A stretch of DNA of 64,000 bases from Nageia nagi (Eukaryota > Pinophyta). A program made the position numbers and the translations under genes. Under the pieces are notes generated by a model. That model saw nothing but the letters and a program-made list of their open reading frames with translations. It had not been told where the DNA came from and searched no databases. This document shows positions 21,208-33,663 of the stretch, in pieces (the stretch's first letter is position 1; every line of letters begins with the position of its first letter). Location: NCBI GenBank assembly GCA_050084985.1, contig JBITNC010000001.1, positions 30,814,001 through 30,878,000 of the forward strand, written 5' to 3'.

Positions 21208-22349
21208 TGTAATGAAATACATTGAGTTGCATATCCAAAGAAAAAAAGTACAAGAAATTTTTTGAGAACTTTGAATTATTTATTCAAAAACATGATATCC
21301 TAATGTAAGCCCCTTATTTTCCCCCTTTTGGTTCATTTTCCTCAGGTAAAATCCCTTTTGGTGGTACATCCAAGAAAAAATACCATAACACTTTGCCCCT
21401 TGTTATACTTCAGTATAGAATCAATTACTCCTTTTTCTTTGAAGTTTTACATCTTAATTGCCATATTTGGATACAAAGGATGATCATTTTAGCATTTTGA
21501 CTCTTTTAAGGCATAGTGAATGATGTTGATGATGTGTCATATTTTCATTTATGATATGGATGCTTTGAATCCTTTGAATTTTATTTTTTTGACTTGTTGA
21601 GGAAAACCATATTAGAAAATACCTTGTGATAGAATATTATATTAGAAATATAGTAGTGTTTATGGATACATGGTGATATGCATTATTCATTTGGTATGAT
21701 CCAACATCAATATTGTCACTTATGGTTGCATCACTAATTTGCATTTAAGTGAGTGAACTCTCACTAGTCGTATCATTGGCCATCAACGATTAGGCATTTT
21801 ATGTCCCTTATTCAAAGACATTATGCTTTTATGATTGTAAGCATAACTATTTTGGATATATATTAAGTTGTATTTTTCATTGGGAATGAACCAATATTAA
21901 CATCATTACTTATTATTGCATCATCAATTTACATTTAAGTGAGTGAACTCTCACTAATCATATCATTGGTCGATAATGATCAAGCATTTTATGCCCCTGA
22001 TCCAAAGACATTATGCTTGCTATTTTTTTATTGTATTTTTATTTTTATATAAAGTGAATGGAATCAATAATGCACAAGAAATAAATAAGGTACCAATATC
22101 ATTTTAAAACAAAAATAGAACTTGAAATTGAAATGTAACATAATATACACATACCTCATTTAGATGCATCATTGATTTTTTAGGCACAAACCTACTCTTT
22201 TCATGCATAAAAGAGTTTAAGATGGATTGAATTGAAGTTTTATTATTCTTATTTTCTATAGATTGAAGATAATTTATATGCTTAATCCTGTAGCTTCCAC
22301 AAAAAAAAAAATATCCTAACCAATTTGGTTCAAATTTTCCATTTACCTC
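21208..22349 (-). other. 3' non-coding region of gypsy element
   Basis: Lies between integrase and the polypurine tract. It has no coding signal. A 190-bp tandem duplication is listed separately. Confidence 0.6.
21685..22025. repeat. 190-bp tandem repeat, two copies
   Basis: TTTAAGTGAGTGAACTCTCACT ends the common block in both copies, at about 21,744-21,765 and 21,934-21,955, a 190-bp period. Both copies also share ATCATTGG, GGCATTTTATG/AGCATTTTATG and CAAAGACATTATGCTT. The AGTGAG...CTCTCACT part is a small hairpin. Confidence 0.85.
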
Positions 22350-23650
22350 ATCATTTCTAGCAGTATTATTGATGTTTTCTTTTAGTACTAAGTCTACTAC
22401 TTGGAATGTCTTTGTTTAATCTTTTTTTTGAAGGCCCTTTTTAACCTTATGTGATATGATTTTTGGTGTTCAATAACATGAATTATTTTTTCATTAAGAG
22501 CTTCTAACTATTGCAATCTTGTTTTTTTAACATCCTCATCTTGTATGTCTCCTTGTAATGATATTATTAAAGATGGAATTTCAAGTTCTAATGGTACAAC
22601 TTCTTTGTCACCATAAACTAATGAGAATGGAGTTGCCCCTTTTACTATTCTCATACTTGTTTTATATGCCCATAATATATATGGTAACTATTCATGCCAA
22701 TCTCTTTTGTATCTATTCCATATCTTTGACATTATTCTCTTTATTATTTTATTATATGTCTCTGCTTATCCATTTCCTTATGGGTAGTAAATTGAATAAA
22801 CCTTTCTATCAATATGAAACTTTTTGTAGAAAGCTTTCATATATTTGCCTTTAAAGTTTGGCCCATTATCCATAATTAGCTATTATGGAACACCAAACAT
22901 TGTTCTAATATTCTCAATCAAGAACTTATAATCTTTTCTTGCATTGTTGACTTCATTGGGATGGCCTCTACCCATTTTTTCATATATTTGGTTGTTGTAA
23001 TGATAAATTTGTATCCTCTAGAATTTGGATTTATCAACCTTATTATGTCAATACCCCAAATTGTATATGGCCATGGTGACACTATTGAGTTGAGCTATTG
23101 CATTTGTAATTTTTCAATATTCACATGTTTTTGGCATTCTAAAAAAGTCCTAACATGATCCTTGCAATATTCTTCCATTTTAGGCCAATAATATCATATT
23201 TGTATGAGTTTTGTATATAGTTCTTTTGCATAAAAATTCCGCTTGCATATGCTTTCATGTGCTTGTTTTAGCTAATTCTATTTCATGGTGTGTTAAGGAT
23301 CTTAATAGGGCTCCATTGAATGGTCATTTGTACAATATATCTCCAATAATGACATACTTAAGTGCCTATTCTTTCGAGTCTCACTTTTTCATTTCTATTA
23401 ATTTTTTCTAGAATAACCTAATATTTGAGATAATTGTAAATATCCCCATATCATTTTGGAGAACTCCCTTATTGTGAAATAAATAAACTTCCACCTCTCC
23501 CACTTCATATGAATAATATGTCTGATGTAATTTTTTTTTATTTTGAGAATTATCTTCTCATCCTCTATATCTATAGGCATTAGAAAAATAACACTTGCCA
23601 TTACATCAACATACCTATTATTTTTCATTGGAATATTCTCATTTGTATAT
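22350..23650 (-). pseudogene. gypsy integrase
   Basis: From the right: KNNRYVDVMASVIFLMPI at 23,580-23,640 (the RNase H-integrase connection), then the HHCC region with YAKELYTKLIQI, YYWPKMEEYCKDHV and CQKHVNIEKLQ, then the core: WGIDIIRLINPNSRGYKF (first Asp), KWVEAIPMKS and MDNGPNFK (second Asp). The third acidic block is badly changed and I cannot place the Glu. Several frames are needed, and TAA/TAG stops are frequent. The protein inserts cDNA into chromosomes. Confidence 0.82.
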
Positions 23651-23990
23651 TTATCAAAAATGATTTAATATATCAACAACTTCCTCTTTATATGGTTTAA
23701 CCTTTTCATCATTTTTGTTATAAACATCTTCAACCTAGTTAACTACAATCATTGAATCCCCATATATCTCCAATTCTCTAATTTTTAACAATGTAGTTTC
23801 CCTTAATCCTAATAGTAATGCTTCATATTCTACCATGTTATTTGTACACTCAAATCCAATTTTATGTACCATTGGAATTACATCATTGGTGGAGATACCA
23901 ATGTAATATCTACCCTTACCCGATGTGTACAGTTTAAACCATCAAAATATAACATCTAGATCTTTGGTTCATCTTTCATGCAACAAACAA
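23651..23990 (-). pseudogene. gypsy RNase H
   Basis: The frame includes KLYTSGKGRYYIGI, IGFECTNNMVEYEALLLGL and LEIYGDSMIVVN. The middle block carries the conserved Glu and the last the conserved Asp of retroelement RNase H. The first block usually reads YFDGS; here YTSG, so its Asp is missing. RNase H removes the RNA strand during reverse transcription. Confidence 0.8.
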
Positions 23991-25240
23991 ATTCATCAAG
24001 GATATCCTATTTATCACCATAATGGTAAAGACACATGCCACCATGTCATCCATGCCCTAAAGGAGGTATATATTAATCATAATCATGTAGGAATTCTTTG
24101 TGTACAATTTCCTCATCATTCAAAGGGAACTCTACCATCAAATTTGTTATTATCTAGTCTTATATTAACTTTTTTGCACTACATTGATATCAAATTCTTG
24201 CAATATTATTAACCATTTTGCTACTCTTCCTAACATATATTATTTAGTTATAATATATTTTAGTGGATTTACTCAACTAACAACATATGTAGTATAATAT
24301 AACAAATAATGTCTCAATTATTTTGTTACAAAAATTATACCAAAGTAGAGTTTTTCCATAGGAGTGTACCTTATTTCATATTCTATGAGAGTTTTGTTAA
24401 GGTAATATATTGCTCTTTCTTTCTTTTCATCATCCTACTAATATAACATTGCCCCTAGTGCAACCATTTTGTCTTGCAAGCTCCTTAATTACTTCAATGT
24501 TTTTGGAGGTGGCATATAAATAATTGCATTTACCTTCTTGGGATCCACTTCAATACCTTGTCTGGAAAGCATAAACACCAACAACATTTTTGAAGTAACA
24601 CCAAAGTTACACTTTATGGTTTTAGTATGAGCTTATATTTATTTATAATGCTAAATATCTCTTCAAGGATTTCCAAATGATCTTATCATTGTTTAGACTT
24701 TACCAATATATCATCAACATAAACTTTTATAGACTTGCAAATTTGTTCATGAAACATAGTAACCATTGCATCTTAATAAGTTTCACCTATAGTTTTCAGC
24801 CTAAATGGAATAATTTTCTAACAAAAATTTCCCCATGGTGTAGTAAAGGTTTTTTTATATTGACCAACTAGATTAATTAAAATTTGATTATAACCAGAGC
24901 AACCATCCATAAAAGACAATGTATCATGACTAGCAATGCTATCCACAATCATATCAATATTTGGTAAGGGGAAATCATATATTGGACATTCATTATTAAT
25001 ATTCATAAATTTAGTACAAATATGTATTTCTCCAATTGGTTTAATAATAGGAACAATATTAGTCATACATTCTAAATAATCTATAGGCATAATAAAACCA
25101 ACATTCAAATACTTTTCAATTTCCTTTTTGACTAACAATGCTTTTGATGGATGCATTTTCCTTGGTCTTCGCTTGATAAGTTTTGCATATTTTTTAAGTG
25201 GTAAACTATGCATAAAAAAAGATGTATCTAAATAAGGCAT
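23991..25240 (-). pseudogene. gypsy reverse transcriptase
   Basis: A 140-codon open frame (24,818-25,240) covers the first RT blocks: KMHPSKALLVKKEIEKYL, NIVPIIKPIGEIHICTKF, DFPLPNIDMIVDSIA and FMDGCSGYNQI, then TPWGNFC. The next block after a stop holds KVYVDDILVKS near 24,690-24,720, with the catalytic YVDD intact. Downstream to about 23,990 the sequence is frameshifted and only partly readable. Matches plant gypsy RTs clearly. Confidence 0.9.
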
Positions 25241-26186
25241 ATCAAAATAAGACCAATAAATTTTTCTATTACATTAATGAACTTGCTTATGTACCTCTCT
25301 TGGTATGGTATTGGAAGGGTAGCTCCAATTTTTATCAACCTCTCTTGATTACTTTTTCCAATGGTAACATCTACCATTCTTATATAGAAAATGTGAACTC
25401 ATATTTTCTTTATAGTAACAAAGGTAAATCCTCCAATCCTATTATTTCTTGGCTATTTATATCAACTTCATCAGCTTGTTGAACTTGAAACACTTCATTA
25501 AAATTTATTTCTTGTCCAAAATATCCATACTGACTAAGAACATAATTTGGTTGCCTATTTGGGTTTGATTTGGGAAACTCTGAATGTGCCCCCATCTATT
25601 CTAATATGTCATAATTAGTAGCAAAGCATTCAAAATCAAGTGTTATAGTATCATCTATCTATTTTTTCTCATCAATTTCATCACATAATTCTATCATATT
25701 ACATTTTAGAACAAACTTAATAGGTCTTGTAGTTTATTTAGTTTTTTGATCACTACCTAATCCCTTCTTATCTTTCTAAGTTCCTAAATTAATAGGAAAA
25801 GTTGGCATTCCATATTCTAATTTTTCTAATCCTCCTCCTTTGTATTTTCAATTATCAATTATGTATCTATGCACAAAGGGAGCTAGAAAAGAATTACTTG
25901 TATTCATATTTTTTATTTTATCCTTTGATTGAATGAGGTTCAGAGATAGGGTTGTTACTAAAAAATAACTTCCTATTTTCCCTTCGCTTTCACAAAATCC
26001 ATGCCCTATACCTCCTTTAGCATGGTGTGTATGCCTTAACTTGTTTACAATTTTTGGATGGCCCAAGTCTTTTATGAAAGCTAATAAATCAAAATTCTCA
26101 ATGTTGTATGTTCCCATTCTTATGTCTATGACTTTTACCTCTTTTTCTACTTTTATCAATGTTGATTCTACCTCCAATGGAACTAT
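25241..26186 (-). pseudogene. gypsy protease-RT spacer
   Basis: Contains minus-strand open pieces at 25,848-26,177 (starting MEVESTLIKVEKEVKVIDI, with LGHPKIVNKLRHTHHAKGGIG) and 25,410-25,595. In several plant gypsy lineages a poorly conserved segment of this kind joins protease and RT. I see no catalytic motif. A GGIGHGF sequence is weakly reminiscent of a G-patch. Confidence 0.55.
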
Positions 26187-26640
26187 CTAAAATTTAGGAC
26201 AATTTAAATCCAAATCTATTATATTACATAATGTATATGGTTTTGGATCCCCTATGAATGTATGTATCTTTCCTTCATATTCATATTTGAAATGACCATG
26301 TATTTTAGAAGGTACATCATCCATATTATGTAACCAAGGTCTTCCTAAGAGTATATTATGTGAAATTTTTCCACTCATAACATAAAGTTTTTTTGAACAC
26401 TCCTCATACCCAATGTGACCTCTAATGTAACTAATCCCAATGATTTTTTAGTTAAACTATCATATTGTCTTATTCAAAAAGTTGGCTCTTCTATGGGTGG
26501 GATAGTTACATCATTATTTTCTAATTTTGCAAGGACTTTTGGGAACACACATTAACAACTAAACCAACCTCTACCATTGCTCTTTTTATTTCTAGGTCAT
26601 GGATCATTAGGGTAATAAAAAGTGATAAGCATTCAACTAT
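26187..26640 (-). pseudogene. gypsy aspartic protease with altered active site
   Basis: The C-terminal part is an open frame (26,187-26,378) with SHNILLGRPWLHNMDDVPS and HIRFKY-like HGHFKYEYEGK, the usual end of this protease type. Upstream, AMVEVGLVVNVCSQ (around 26,545-26,580) occupies the active-site position where relatives have VD-G; here the Asp is Glu. Activity would be lost. A TAG and a frame change separate the two halves. Confidence 0.75.
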
Positions 26641-27289
26641 TAGTTCTTTGTTAAGTTTTTTAGATCAAAAGAAAGAGATAACATCATAATATTTAATGGA
26701 CTAAATTTTTTCATTAAAAATATTAGCATAAATATTGTTAGGAAATGTTTCTTTTTTGAAAAAATCATGCAAGACTTCTATATGCTTTTTAGATGTACTA
26801 ACATGATCAAGCAAACTAATTTTAGCAGGAGTGGTTTTTAATTATTCAATCATGCTATAAGCTCTTGGATCAGGTGGAATACTTACATGTTCATTTATGA
26901 CTAGATTTTGATGTGGATGTAGATTGGATCTTGGAAATGCTCTTCTAAGTGTGGAACAAATCTCTTCATCCATCGATATTGTATTGACTGCATGATCTAT
27001 ATTTGAAGCATTTTCATCGATTTGATACTCTCCATGAGCACTTAGATCCAATATATCTTCCTCCATAGTTTTGAAACTATTTATGAGGCATCATTTTCTT
27101 TCATGATATGAGAAATAAGTAGTTTAATTCACCATAAAAAAAAATTTCATCCTCTACTTTTCTTTCCAATGGCCTTAACAAACCCTTTTTAATCAAGTCC
27201 TGCAAAATAAGCTTGGTAGGAATAGGGAAGGTAAATGTATGACTCCTTGTTGTATTAGATCTTGTAAGAGCCAATTTTTCATTTATATT
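26641..27289 (-). pseudogene. gypsy gag-protease connecting region
   Basis: Includes an open piece at 26,842-27,066 (MEEDILDLSAHGEYQIDEN..., with FPRSNLHPHQNLVINEH). The stretch is acidic and of the kind found between gag and protease in this lineage. No catalytic motif. Confidence 0.5.
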
Positions 27290-28160
27290 AACATTTTTTT
27301 CTTTTTTTTTTCACATATGGTTTCTTATTATCTTTAATCCATATTGTACTTGCATACTTGAGTGTTCTCAATTCAATTAATACTTTTTCTTTCAAAATTG
27401 CTTTTCTAGCCATTGTTCCAAAACCCAATTCGATATAATCAAGAGCATGTTACTTTAGAACTAGAAGAAAAGAACCAACAAAAATACCAAAAATTTCTCT
27501 TTCATCCAAATGGTTATGAATGGTTTACCATACCTTTTTGAACCATGGGATATTCTTCTCTAATGTTTCATAAGTTTCTTGATGCAATGCACACAACTTT
27601 GTAATTATACCCTATCCTTTAACATTATGCTTGTATTGATTCATAAATGCTTTTACCAATGAATGGAATGAATCAATAGATCCTTTAGGTATATTGTAGA
27701 ACCATTTACTAGCATCGCCTTTAAAACTCCTTGGGAAGAACTTCATCATCAATTTCTTTGTAGATCCCAATTTCAACAAGCACTCCTCCTGAAATCCAAT
27801 AAGATGTAGTTTTGGGTCTTATTCACCACTGAACATCTTGAATTGGAGGCCCTTAAGATTGGGTGGTAGGAGTTAATTATGTATATATTTTGATAATGGT
27901 GTGGTGAATACAACATCATAGTCTTCATTAGTATTCTAAGATCTACTATTTTCTAATTTTATAATTCTTGCCATCACCTCAAGTGCAATATTTTGATTAT
28001 TACTTGTTGTTGCCTGTGGATTTGGAACAAATTGAATCATATTATGAGTCAAGATTGTGATTTCTTGAGTCAATTTCAGATATGAGGCAAATCTTGAGCT
28101 ATTATGGCATTGATGCTCACACTCAAATAAAGCACAACATAGATGAAGCTAGATCTGTAT
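27290..28160 (-). pseudogene. gag: gypsy gag
   Basis: One frame runs through with only a few stops: HNMIQFVPNPQATTSNNQ, then the Retrotrans_gag core FKMFSGE-stop-DPKLHLIGF, KKLMMKFFPRSFKGDA, SKWFYNIPKGSIDSFHSL, AFMNQYKHNVKG and LHQETYETLEK. The stops are TAA after SGE, and TAG/TAA at positions where relatives have Trp or Gln, consistent with transitions. The C-terminus is basic (KDNKKPYVKKK). Likely start lies near 28,160 but no ATG stands out. Confidence 0.87.
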
Positions 28161-28210
28161 CATATTTTTTATGATATCTTAACCAAGAGGGAAAAGATCA
28201 TTCAAAATAG

Positions 28211-28221
28211 TGGGCTCACCA
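28211..28221 (-). other. possible primer-binding site
   Basis: TGGTGAGCCCA on the minus strand follows the inferred LTR end. TGG start and position fit a primer site; I cannot name the tRNA. Confidence 0.4.
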
Positions 28222-28834
28222 AATATATAGATATGAAATAATGTTCAATGCAATAAATAAGATATATTGAAGTATACATCTAAAATATACTAGTTATTGT
28301 AGTAATAAATAATTTACCTTACTATATTTGATAATTTTAGTCACATACAACACCTTTGCACAATTACTACAGACATAAGCATTACATGAACAAAATCAAT
28401 GTCCCTTGTACTAACATGTTACTAATTTCACAAACCATTAGATATAATATGGGAAAATAATAATATAAGAAATGCGATGAAGGGAAAAGAACAAATCTAC
28501 CAATAGGTGGTATTACAAAATATCATTATTATTCATATGTATGATAGGCATGGAGTATCTTATCTATTTGGTGATGATATGCTTATATGTCAATATTTTC
28601 CTTTGATATTATTTTATATTCACTAATGGATAGTATCCCTATCTTGGTATCTTCACATATTACATAGTTGATGATTACTTTATGGGCATTTGATACCACT
28701 TACATTGTTTGGTGGTCCTATTACATTAAATACAATACCTTGGATGTCCTTCAACCCCTTGTTTATAACAAATATCTCTTGATGCAATAAAAATAAATTA
28801 TTAATAAATAAGAATTCATTTTTAAGTATCTAAA
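28222..28834 (-). repeat. 5' LTR of gypsy element
   Basis: The right part (28,627-28,834) matches the LTR remnant at 20,990-21,188. The left end is placed next to a primer-site-like block, TGGTGAGCCCA on the minus strand (28,211-28,221). The unmatched left two thirds are assigned by position. Confidence 0.6.
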
Positions 28835-31497
28835 AATGTTTCTAAATTACATCATTCATGAGTCTAGAACTCTTCATCAATGAATACCATTTCCAATTAT
28901 TTAACATAACTTATTAAATAATATCACATGGCTTTCCTTTGTATGTTCTTATAAGGGTTTCTTTATATAAATTGCATGCAAGAGCTTCTCATAAACATAT
29001 TGATTTCTTTGTGGCATCACATGCATAACTTGTATTTCAAACCATATTCATATCAGATTAATTTAAAACTTCAAGATCCATTCAAAACCTAAGAGAGATA
29101 ATTTCTCACTTATCTTAGCATAAACTCACTTCCATAATCATACTCTCTAAATTGAATTTCATGCCCATATTTAATGGTTTAGTTACATTTTATATATAAC
29201 TTTATGGTTTATAAATCCCAACAAAATAGCATCCATAATGATTTTACTAAATTATTTTCCCATATACAAATATTAAACTATCTCCATTTGGTTCATTTTA
29301 TTATCTCTTCTTAACCTCAACTATTTGTACAAATTTTATGCTTCTAGGTGAGGGAGTTAAGTTCTATGCCTTCATATCACATACATTTTCATGAAAAATA
29401 AAATAATATCTAAATTTTAATTAAAGTAATATTATCTATTTCAAACTCCATAAACATCAAAATTTAACAATAATAAAAGTTATTAGTTTAATATTTACTA
29501 AACCAAAATAAATACATAACTTACACCTATTGAGAAAATCATACTTCATGCTAGCCAAATTGGTGTGTATGAGTTATTGCTTCATGAAAGTACCTTGGTC
29601 GATGAATTTTTTAAGTTCCCATTCTTGGTGGAAAATTGGGGGCATTTACAAAGTTTTAATATGATCTCTTATGCTTTATGAAACAACATAAAATAATTAG
29701 TTCCTAGTAGTGCATGAGATAAAATGTTCATCCCAAGTTGATGGCTCATTGGTTTCTTATGCCTAATAAGTGTTCATTACTTCCTATTCAAAGTTGAATA
29801 ATGTTGGCTAGACCATGCCATGTTAGTTTTAAATTACTACCATGTCCTAGTATTTAGTTTCATAGAAGTTAGCAGGAGTGTAGTGATAATGTTATATATT
29901 TAAACCCTAGAGCATAAAAAGAGTAGTCATAAATATTTTTTACCTTGTTCCATATTTTAAAGCCAACAACATCATCCTTTTTGGTCCTTGAATTGTAGAA
30001 AGATTTGAATAGATACAATATGGATATTTTGCCTATGGTTTATCAATTGACATATTTAGAGATTAATGATGCCATGTCACAACCAAGATTTTGTGAGGTT
30101 AATTCTATTCAATATCATATTTTATACTTGCTTGCATCATCTTACCTATTGTATAATGTGAGAAGTGTTTTTAATTGGATATGGATGTTTGTTGAATTTT
30201 TAATGTGGTGACATCATGTTTTTCTTTTCTATATTGCAGTATTAAGTACTTCTAAGGATTTATCATCTATTGCTGCAATGATGATATTTTTATGTTCCCA
30301 TACCATGACATAAATTTTCTATTGGAGGATGTCACTTCTATGAATAGATGACATTAGGTATTATGGTGTTGCACACTAGCATCCAATATTTTAAAATGAA
30401 TTTTCTATGACTATCGCTCTTTCGATGAATTTTAAATGACATAATCTGGCACTATTTGGATCAATGATACCATAAATATAAATCCCATATGTAGTACAAA
30501 ATATCCATATCCACTTAATCATCAATATTATGAATTCAACAAACTTGATACCCTAACATATTCATGAGTACATGGTTATTTTCTAAATAATTTACAATTA
30601 AATCATTTGATAATTTAAATTTATGTTTGTACAATTGAATTATACACAATTTCAATTACTCATAATCATAAAGTATTAGGTTTTTCTTCAATGTCATGTG
30701 GGTCCAAGTGTTGATATCCATCATTTGTAAAGGTTGATACAGATGGTATCTTAAGGCATTTGGAAATGATTAGAATAACCTTTTTCCTATTATACATATG
30801 CATGCATACAATAAATAAAGAATACATCATTCTCTCCTAAGTTTTTTCCTATATATCATATGTACTTCAAAAACCTAGATCAATTAAATGCTCATCCTAA
30901 ACTAATGTAAAATCACCTCAAATATCACATTTTTTTATAATAAGGGTAAATTATTTTATCAAAAATATAGGTTTTAAGTTAGATCCCAAAATTGGTCACA
31001 AAAGTGCTTTTAGATTGATGAAACCACTACCCAACTATACCAAATGGTATCCAAAAAGAAATTACATGAGACCAAAGATACAACCAAAATACAGTCGAAA
31101 TACAAATCAAGCTACTTATCACACTATAGCCTATATATGGTTACAATATAAGACATAATAGTAATTAGTGCTTCTTTCCCCTTACTTCTTGGGGGTGAAA
31201 TCTAAAGCATAGAATAAAGGAATCATCTTTAGGTATGAGCTGGTCTGCTAGTATCCATGTGAGAGATTTGATATTTACCAACTTGGGAATTTCATCTTTT
31301 TCATTTGAGTTATGCATTTCCTTTACAATCCTCTTTTTGGAGGAGCCTTTTCCCCTATTAAATTAAGGTCCTTCTATGGTTTTGCTAGGATCTGGATGCT
31401 CTTTAATATGAGATGGACTACATGGATAAACACCCATAAGTTGGACTACTATATTCTAATAAATAATAATGGGCATTACATCATTATTCTTAATTTA
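28835..31497. other. AT-rich stretch, nothing firmly recognised
   Basis: No element protein could be read on either strand. A TATATATTTAAACCCTAGAG at about 29,903-29,922 resembles a plant TATA box followed by a transcription start region, so an LTR may be hidden near 29,550-30,000, but no partner was found. An open frame at 30,005-30,211 (plus) has no family resemblance. Confidence 0.4.
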
Positions 31498-32997
31498 TCA
31501 ATTTTCAACAACATTGGTCCTTGAATGATTTGGATTCTACATGGTAATTTCTTTAGCTTTCTCCTTTTCCTTTATAGGCTTTTCGTGGTCTTTCATAGGC
31601 TCCTTCTCCTAAGTATCTTTAGAGGGTTGGGGGTTAGGTTCTAAAGTAGGTTGAGGGGCCTATTATAGAGGCTCTGATAGATTCTTTGGTATATTTGAAT
31701 TAGATTCCATGGTCTTGATTTCTTTCATAGGGGAAGAATATTCTCTATATCTTTAGCTAGAACCTAGGGAATTTCTTCTACATGGCTATCATTTTGGATA
31801 TTGATTATTTTATCCCTATCCTCACTAGTGTCCACCTTTTTACTTTTATCCCCCTAGGATATAATAGTCATTTTGTGGTTGGTATAGGGAGATTATGCCA
31901 TATTCTTCTTATGAACATATTTGGATTTGATAGGAGATCTATTTTCCTCCTCCTTCTTCCCCTTTTATTTATCTTGTTTCTCATTCTATTCCTTCCTATT
32001 TTTAGTAGGGTTTGGGATGACCTAGGGCTCTTTTCTACTAATCTTTTCCTTACCCTTACTACATTTTATCATGGTTTTCTAACTAAAAATCTCTCCCTCT
32101 AAGTATTGACTAAATTTGATTATTTTTCCTAATGTTTCCATCAAGGATTTCCTATATAGGAAATTGATGAGGCCCAAGTGTCTCAATTAAATTTTCTCCT
32201 TATTTTTGACTTAATGGAAATAATCCCTAATTGATTTTGATAGGAACAATGGAAATTAGATATGAAACTCTTCTCCATATTTAATGTGGCAAAGAAGAAC
32301 AATGTTAGGGTCAAAGATGATAGTGTACCTTCCATATAGCATTAAATATTTGGTCACTCATTTGGAAATATGATTCAAGGTAGTCAAGAGACTCATGATC
32401 AATGCTAGTTATTTTCTTAATGAAGGGTTCCCTAGGGGTATAAAAGGCCTAAATTTCTTTAGGTATAACCTTAAAGTTATGCTTAAATAATCTCCCTTCA
32501 AGGATCAAGGTATTGACTTTGTAAATTAACTCCATGGATAGGTTGGCACACACCATTCCAATCACCATCTAACCATTTTCATAGTTATTCACCATTAGGT
32601 ATTCTAGAGCAAGGTCATGGCCCTAAAATTTCATGATGTATATTTACACCCCATCATTATTAAGGATATCCTAGACTTTGCCATCCCCTTATACCTCATA
32701 ATGATTTCTTAGTTTAGCCATACAACTTTTACCTATGATTGCAAAAACTAGACTTGCATGAAGAGGAGAAGAAATAAGTATTTGAAATGAGAGAGGTGGT
32801 GGGGATGGAATGATATCTAAATTGATGTGAAGTATGCCACCTTTCAAACACCTACCTTGAAGTTTGTATTTTCCATGCTTTGGTCCATGCCATCTAGTCA
32901 CATCCATCAAATACTTAATATCGAAGGGGAAGATAAATATGTGGGATGTGTCGACACTCACATCATCTACCCCTTCTTTCATTGTAGTGGTCCACAT
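31498..32997 (-). pseudogene. unidentified 500-codon decayed reading frame
   Basis: From ATG at 32,997 to TGA at 31,498 the minus strand keeps one frame for exactly 500 codons, broken only by stops that are one transition from Gln, Trp or Arg codons. The first 102 codons are open. A folded-looking part (codons 1 to about 280) contains FPFDIKYLMDVTRWHG, RCLKGGILHINLDII, YLMVNNYENG, GRLFKHNFKVIPKEI, DYLESYFQMSDQIFNAIW and VSYLISIVPIKIN. The rest is hydrophilic and rich in Lys, Glu, Gln and Pro (for example PLGHPKPY-like and KDHEKPIKEKEKAKEI). I do not recognise the family. It lies directly downstream, in the same direction, of the LINE at 33.06-38.06 kb, so it may be an extra retroelement gene or a captured host gene. 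Confidence 0.55.
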
Positions 32998-33079
32998 AAT
33001 TCACATGATTGGGAGCTCCTCTAATTAGTAGTCAAGGTGTTAAGAATGGTCTCTAAGAGGAGCTAGCATCAAAGGGAGT

Positions 33080-33663
33080 ATGACTTAGCATCCTTGATGG
33101 GGTCTAGCTAGATGCAATAATTGATGTTCTCTTGAAGTAAGTTAAGGAATTATTTTCAAATTTTGGCAAGATTTAGATTATGTTCTTTAAAAATATTATC
33201 ATTTTGTTCTTTCCAAATTAACCAACAAACATGTGGTGGGATCATTTCCCAAATAAGCTAATACTTCTTGCTTTTACCATCCAATATCCATTGTTCAATT
33301 GTATTAGCTAATGAGCAGGGTGTCACTCATTAGTGGAAAAGATTGGAATTCACTATTTCCCACAAATCCTTGGCATATTCATAGTGGTGGAACATATTAT
33401 TTGAGGTTTCTTGTATATTTTTACATAGAATACATCTACTTGGGAAGCTCATTCCCTTTTTTTAGTACTTCATTTATGTGCATTTTCCCTAACATAGTTA
33501 CCCATAGGAAGCTGGCAATTTTGGGGATTAGGCATTTTATCCATACATTGGTCCATAACTTTCTCCTGCAGTCCCTATGATTTTTATTGAGAAATTTATA
33601 GCCAATTTTAATTGAGTATTCAACCTTTTTCCTTTTTTCATTCATCCAATATAAATAATCCAA
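33080..33663 (-). pseudogene. LINE ORF2 C-terminus, zf-RVT region
   Basis: A 75-codon open frame (33,436-33,663) reads YSIKIGYKFLNKNHRD, KLWTNVWIKCLIPKIASFLW and GKMHINEVLKKG, then in the next frame IQETSNNMFHHYEYAKDLWEIV and PPHVCWLIWKEQNDNIF. These are the standard zf-RVT and terminal blocks of plant LINE ORF2. Confidence 0.85.

Larger units (their letters stand above)
20990..28834 (-). mobile_element. Ty3/gypsy retrotransposon, nearly complete, decayed
   Basis: Right to left: LTR (about 28,222-28,834), primer-site-like block, gag, protease, RT, RNase H, integrase, a 1.1-kb 3' region, a polypurine tract and a partial LTR (20,990-21,188). RT before integrase defines it as Ty3/gypsy. A roughly 200-bp segment at 20,990-21,188 matches 28,627-28,834 in the same orientation, confirming paired LTR sequence. 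The left LTR lacks the rest of its length. All genes carry stops, mostly TAA/TAG/TGA at positions where Gln, Trp or Arg is expected. Confidence 0.88.

Noticed and set aside
24677-24871. Plus-strand open frames across 22.5-25.5 kb
   Set aside because: They are opposite-strand shadows of the gypsy pol genes, which have recognisable RT, RNase H and integrase motifs on the minus strand.
32827-33024. Plus-strand 65-codon frame
   Set aside because: It overlaps the minus-strand 500-codon frame and has no domain; the minus-strand reading is more protein-like and much longer.
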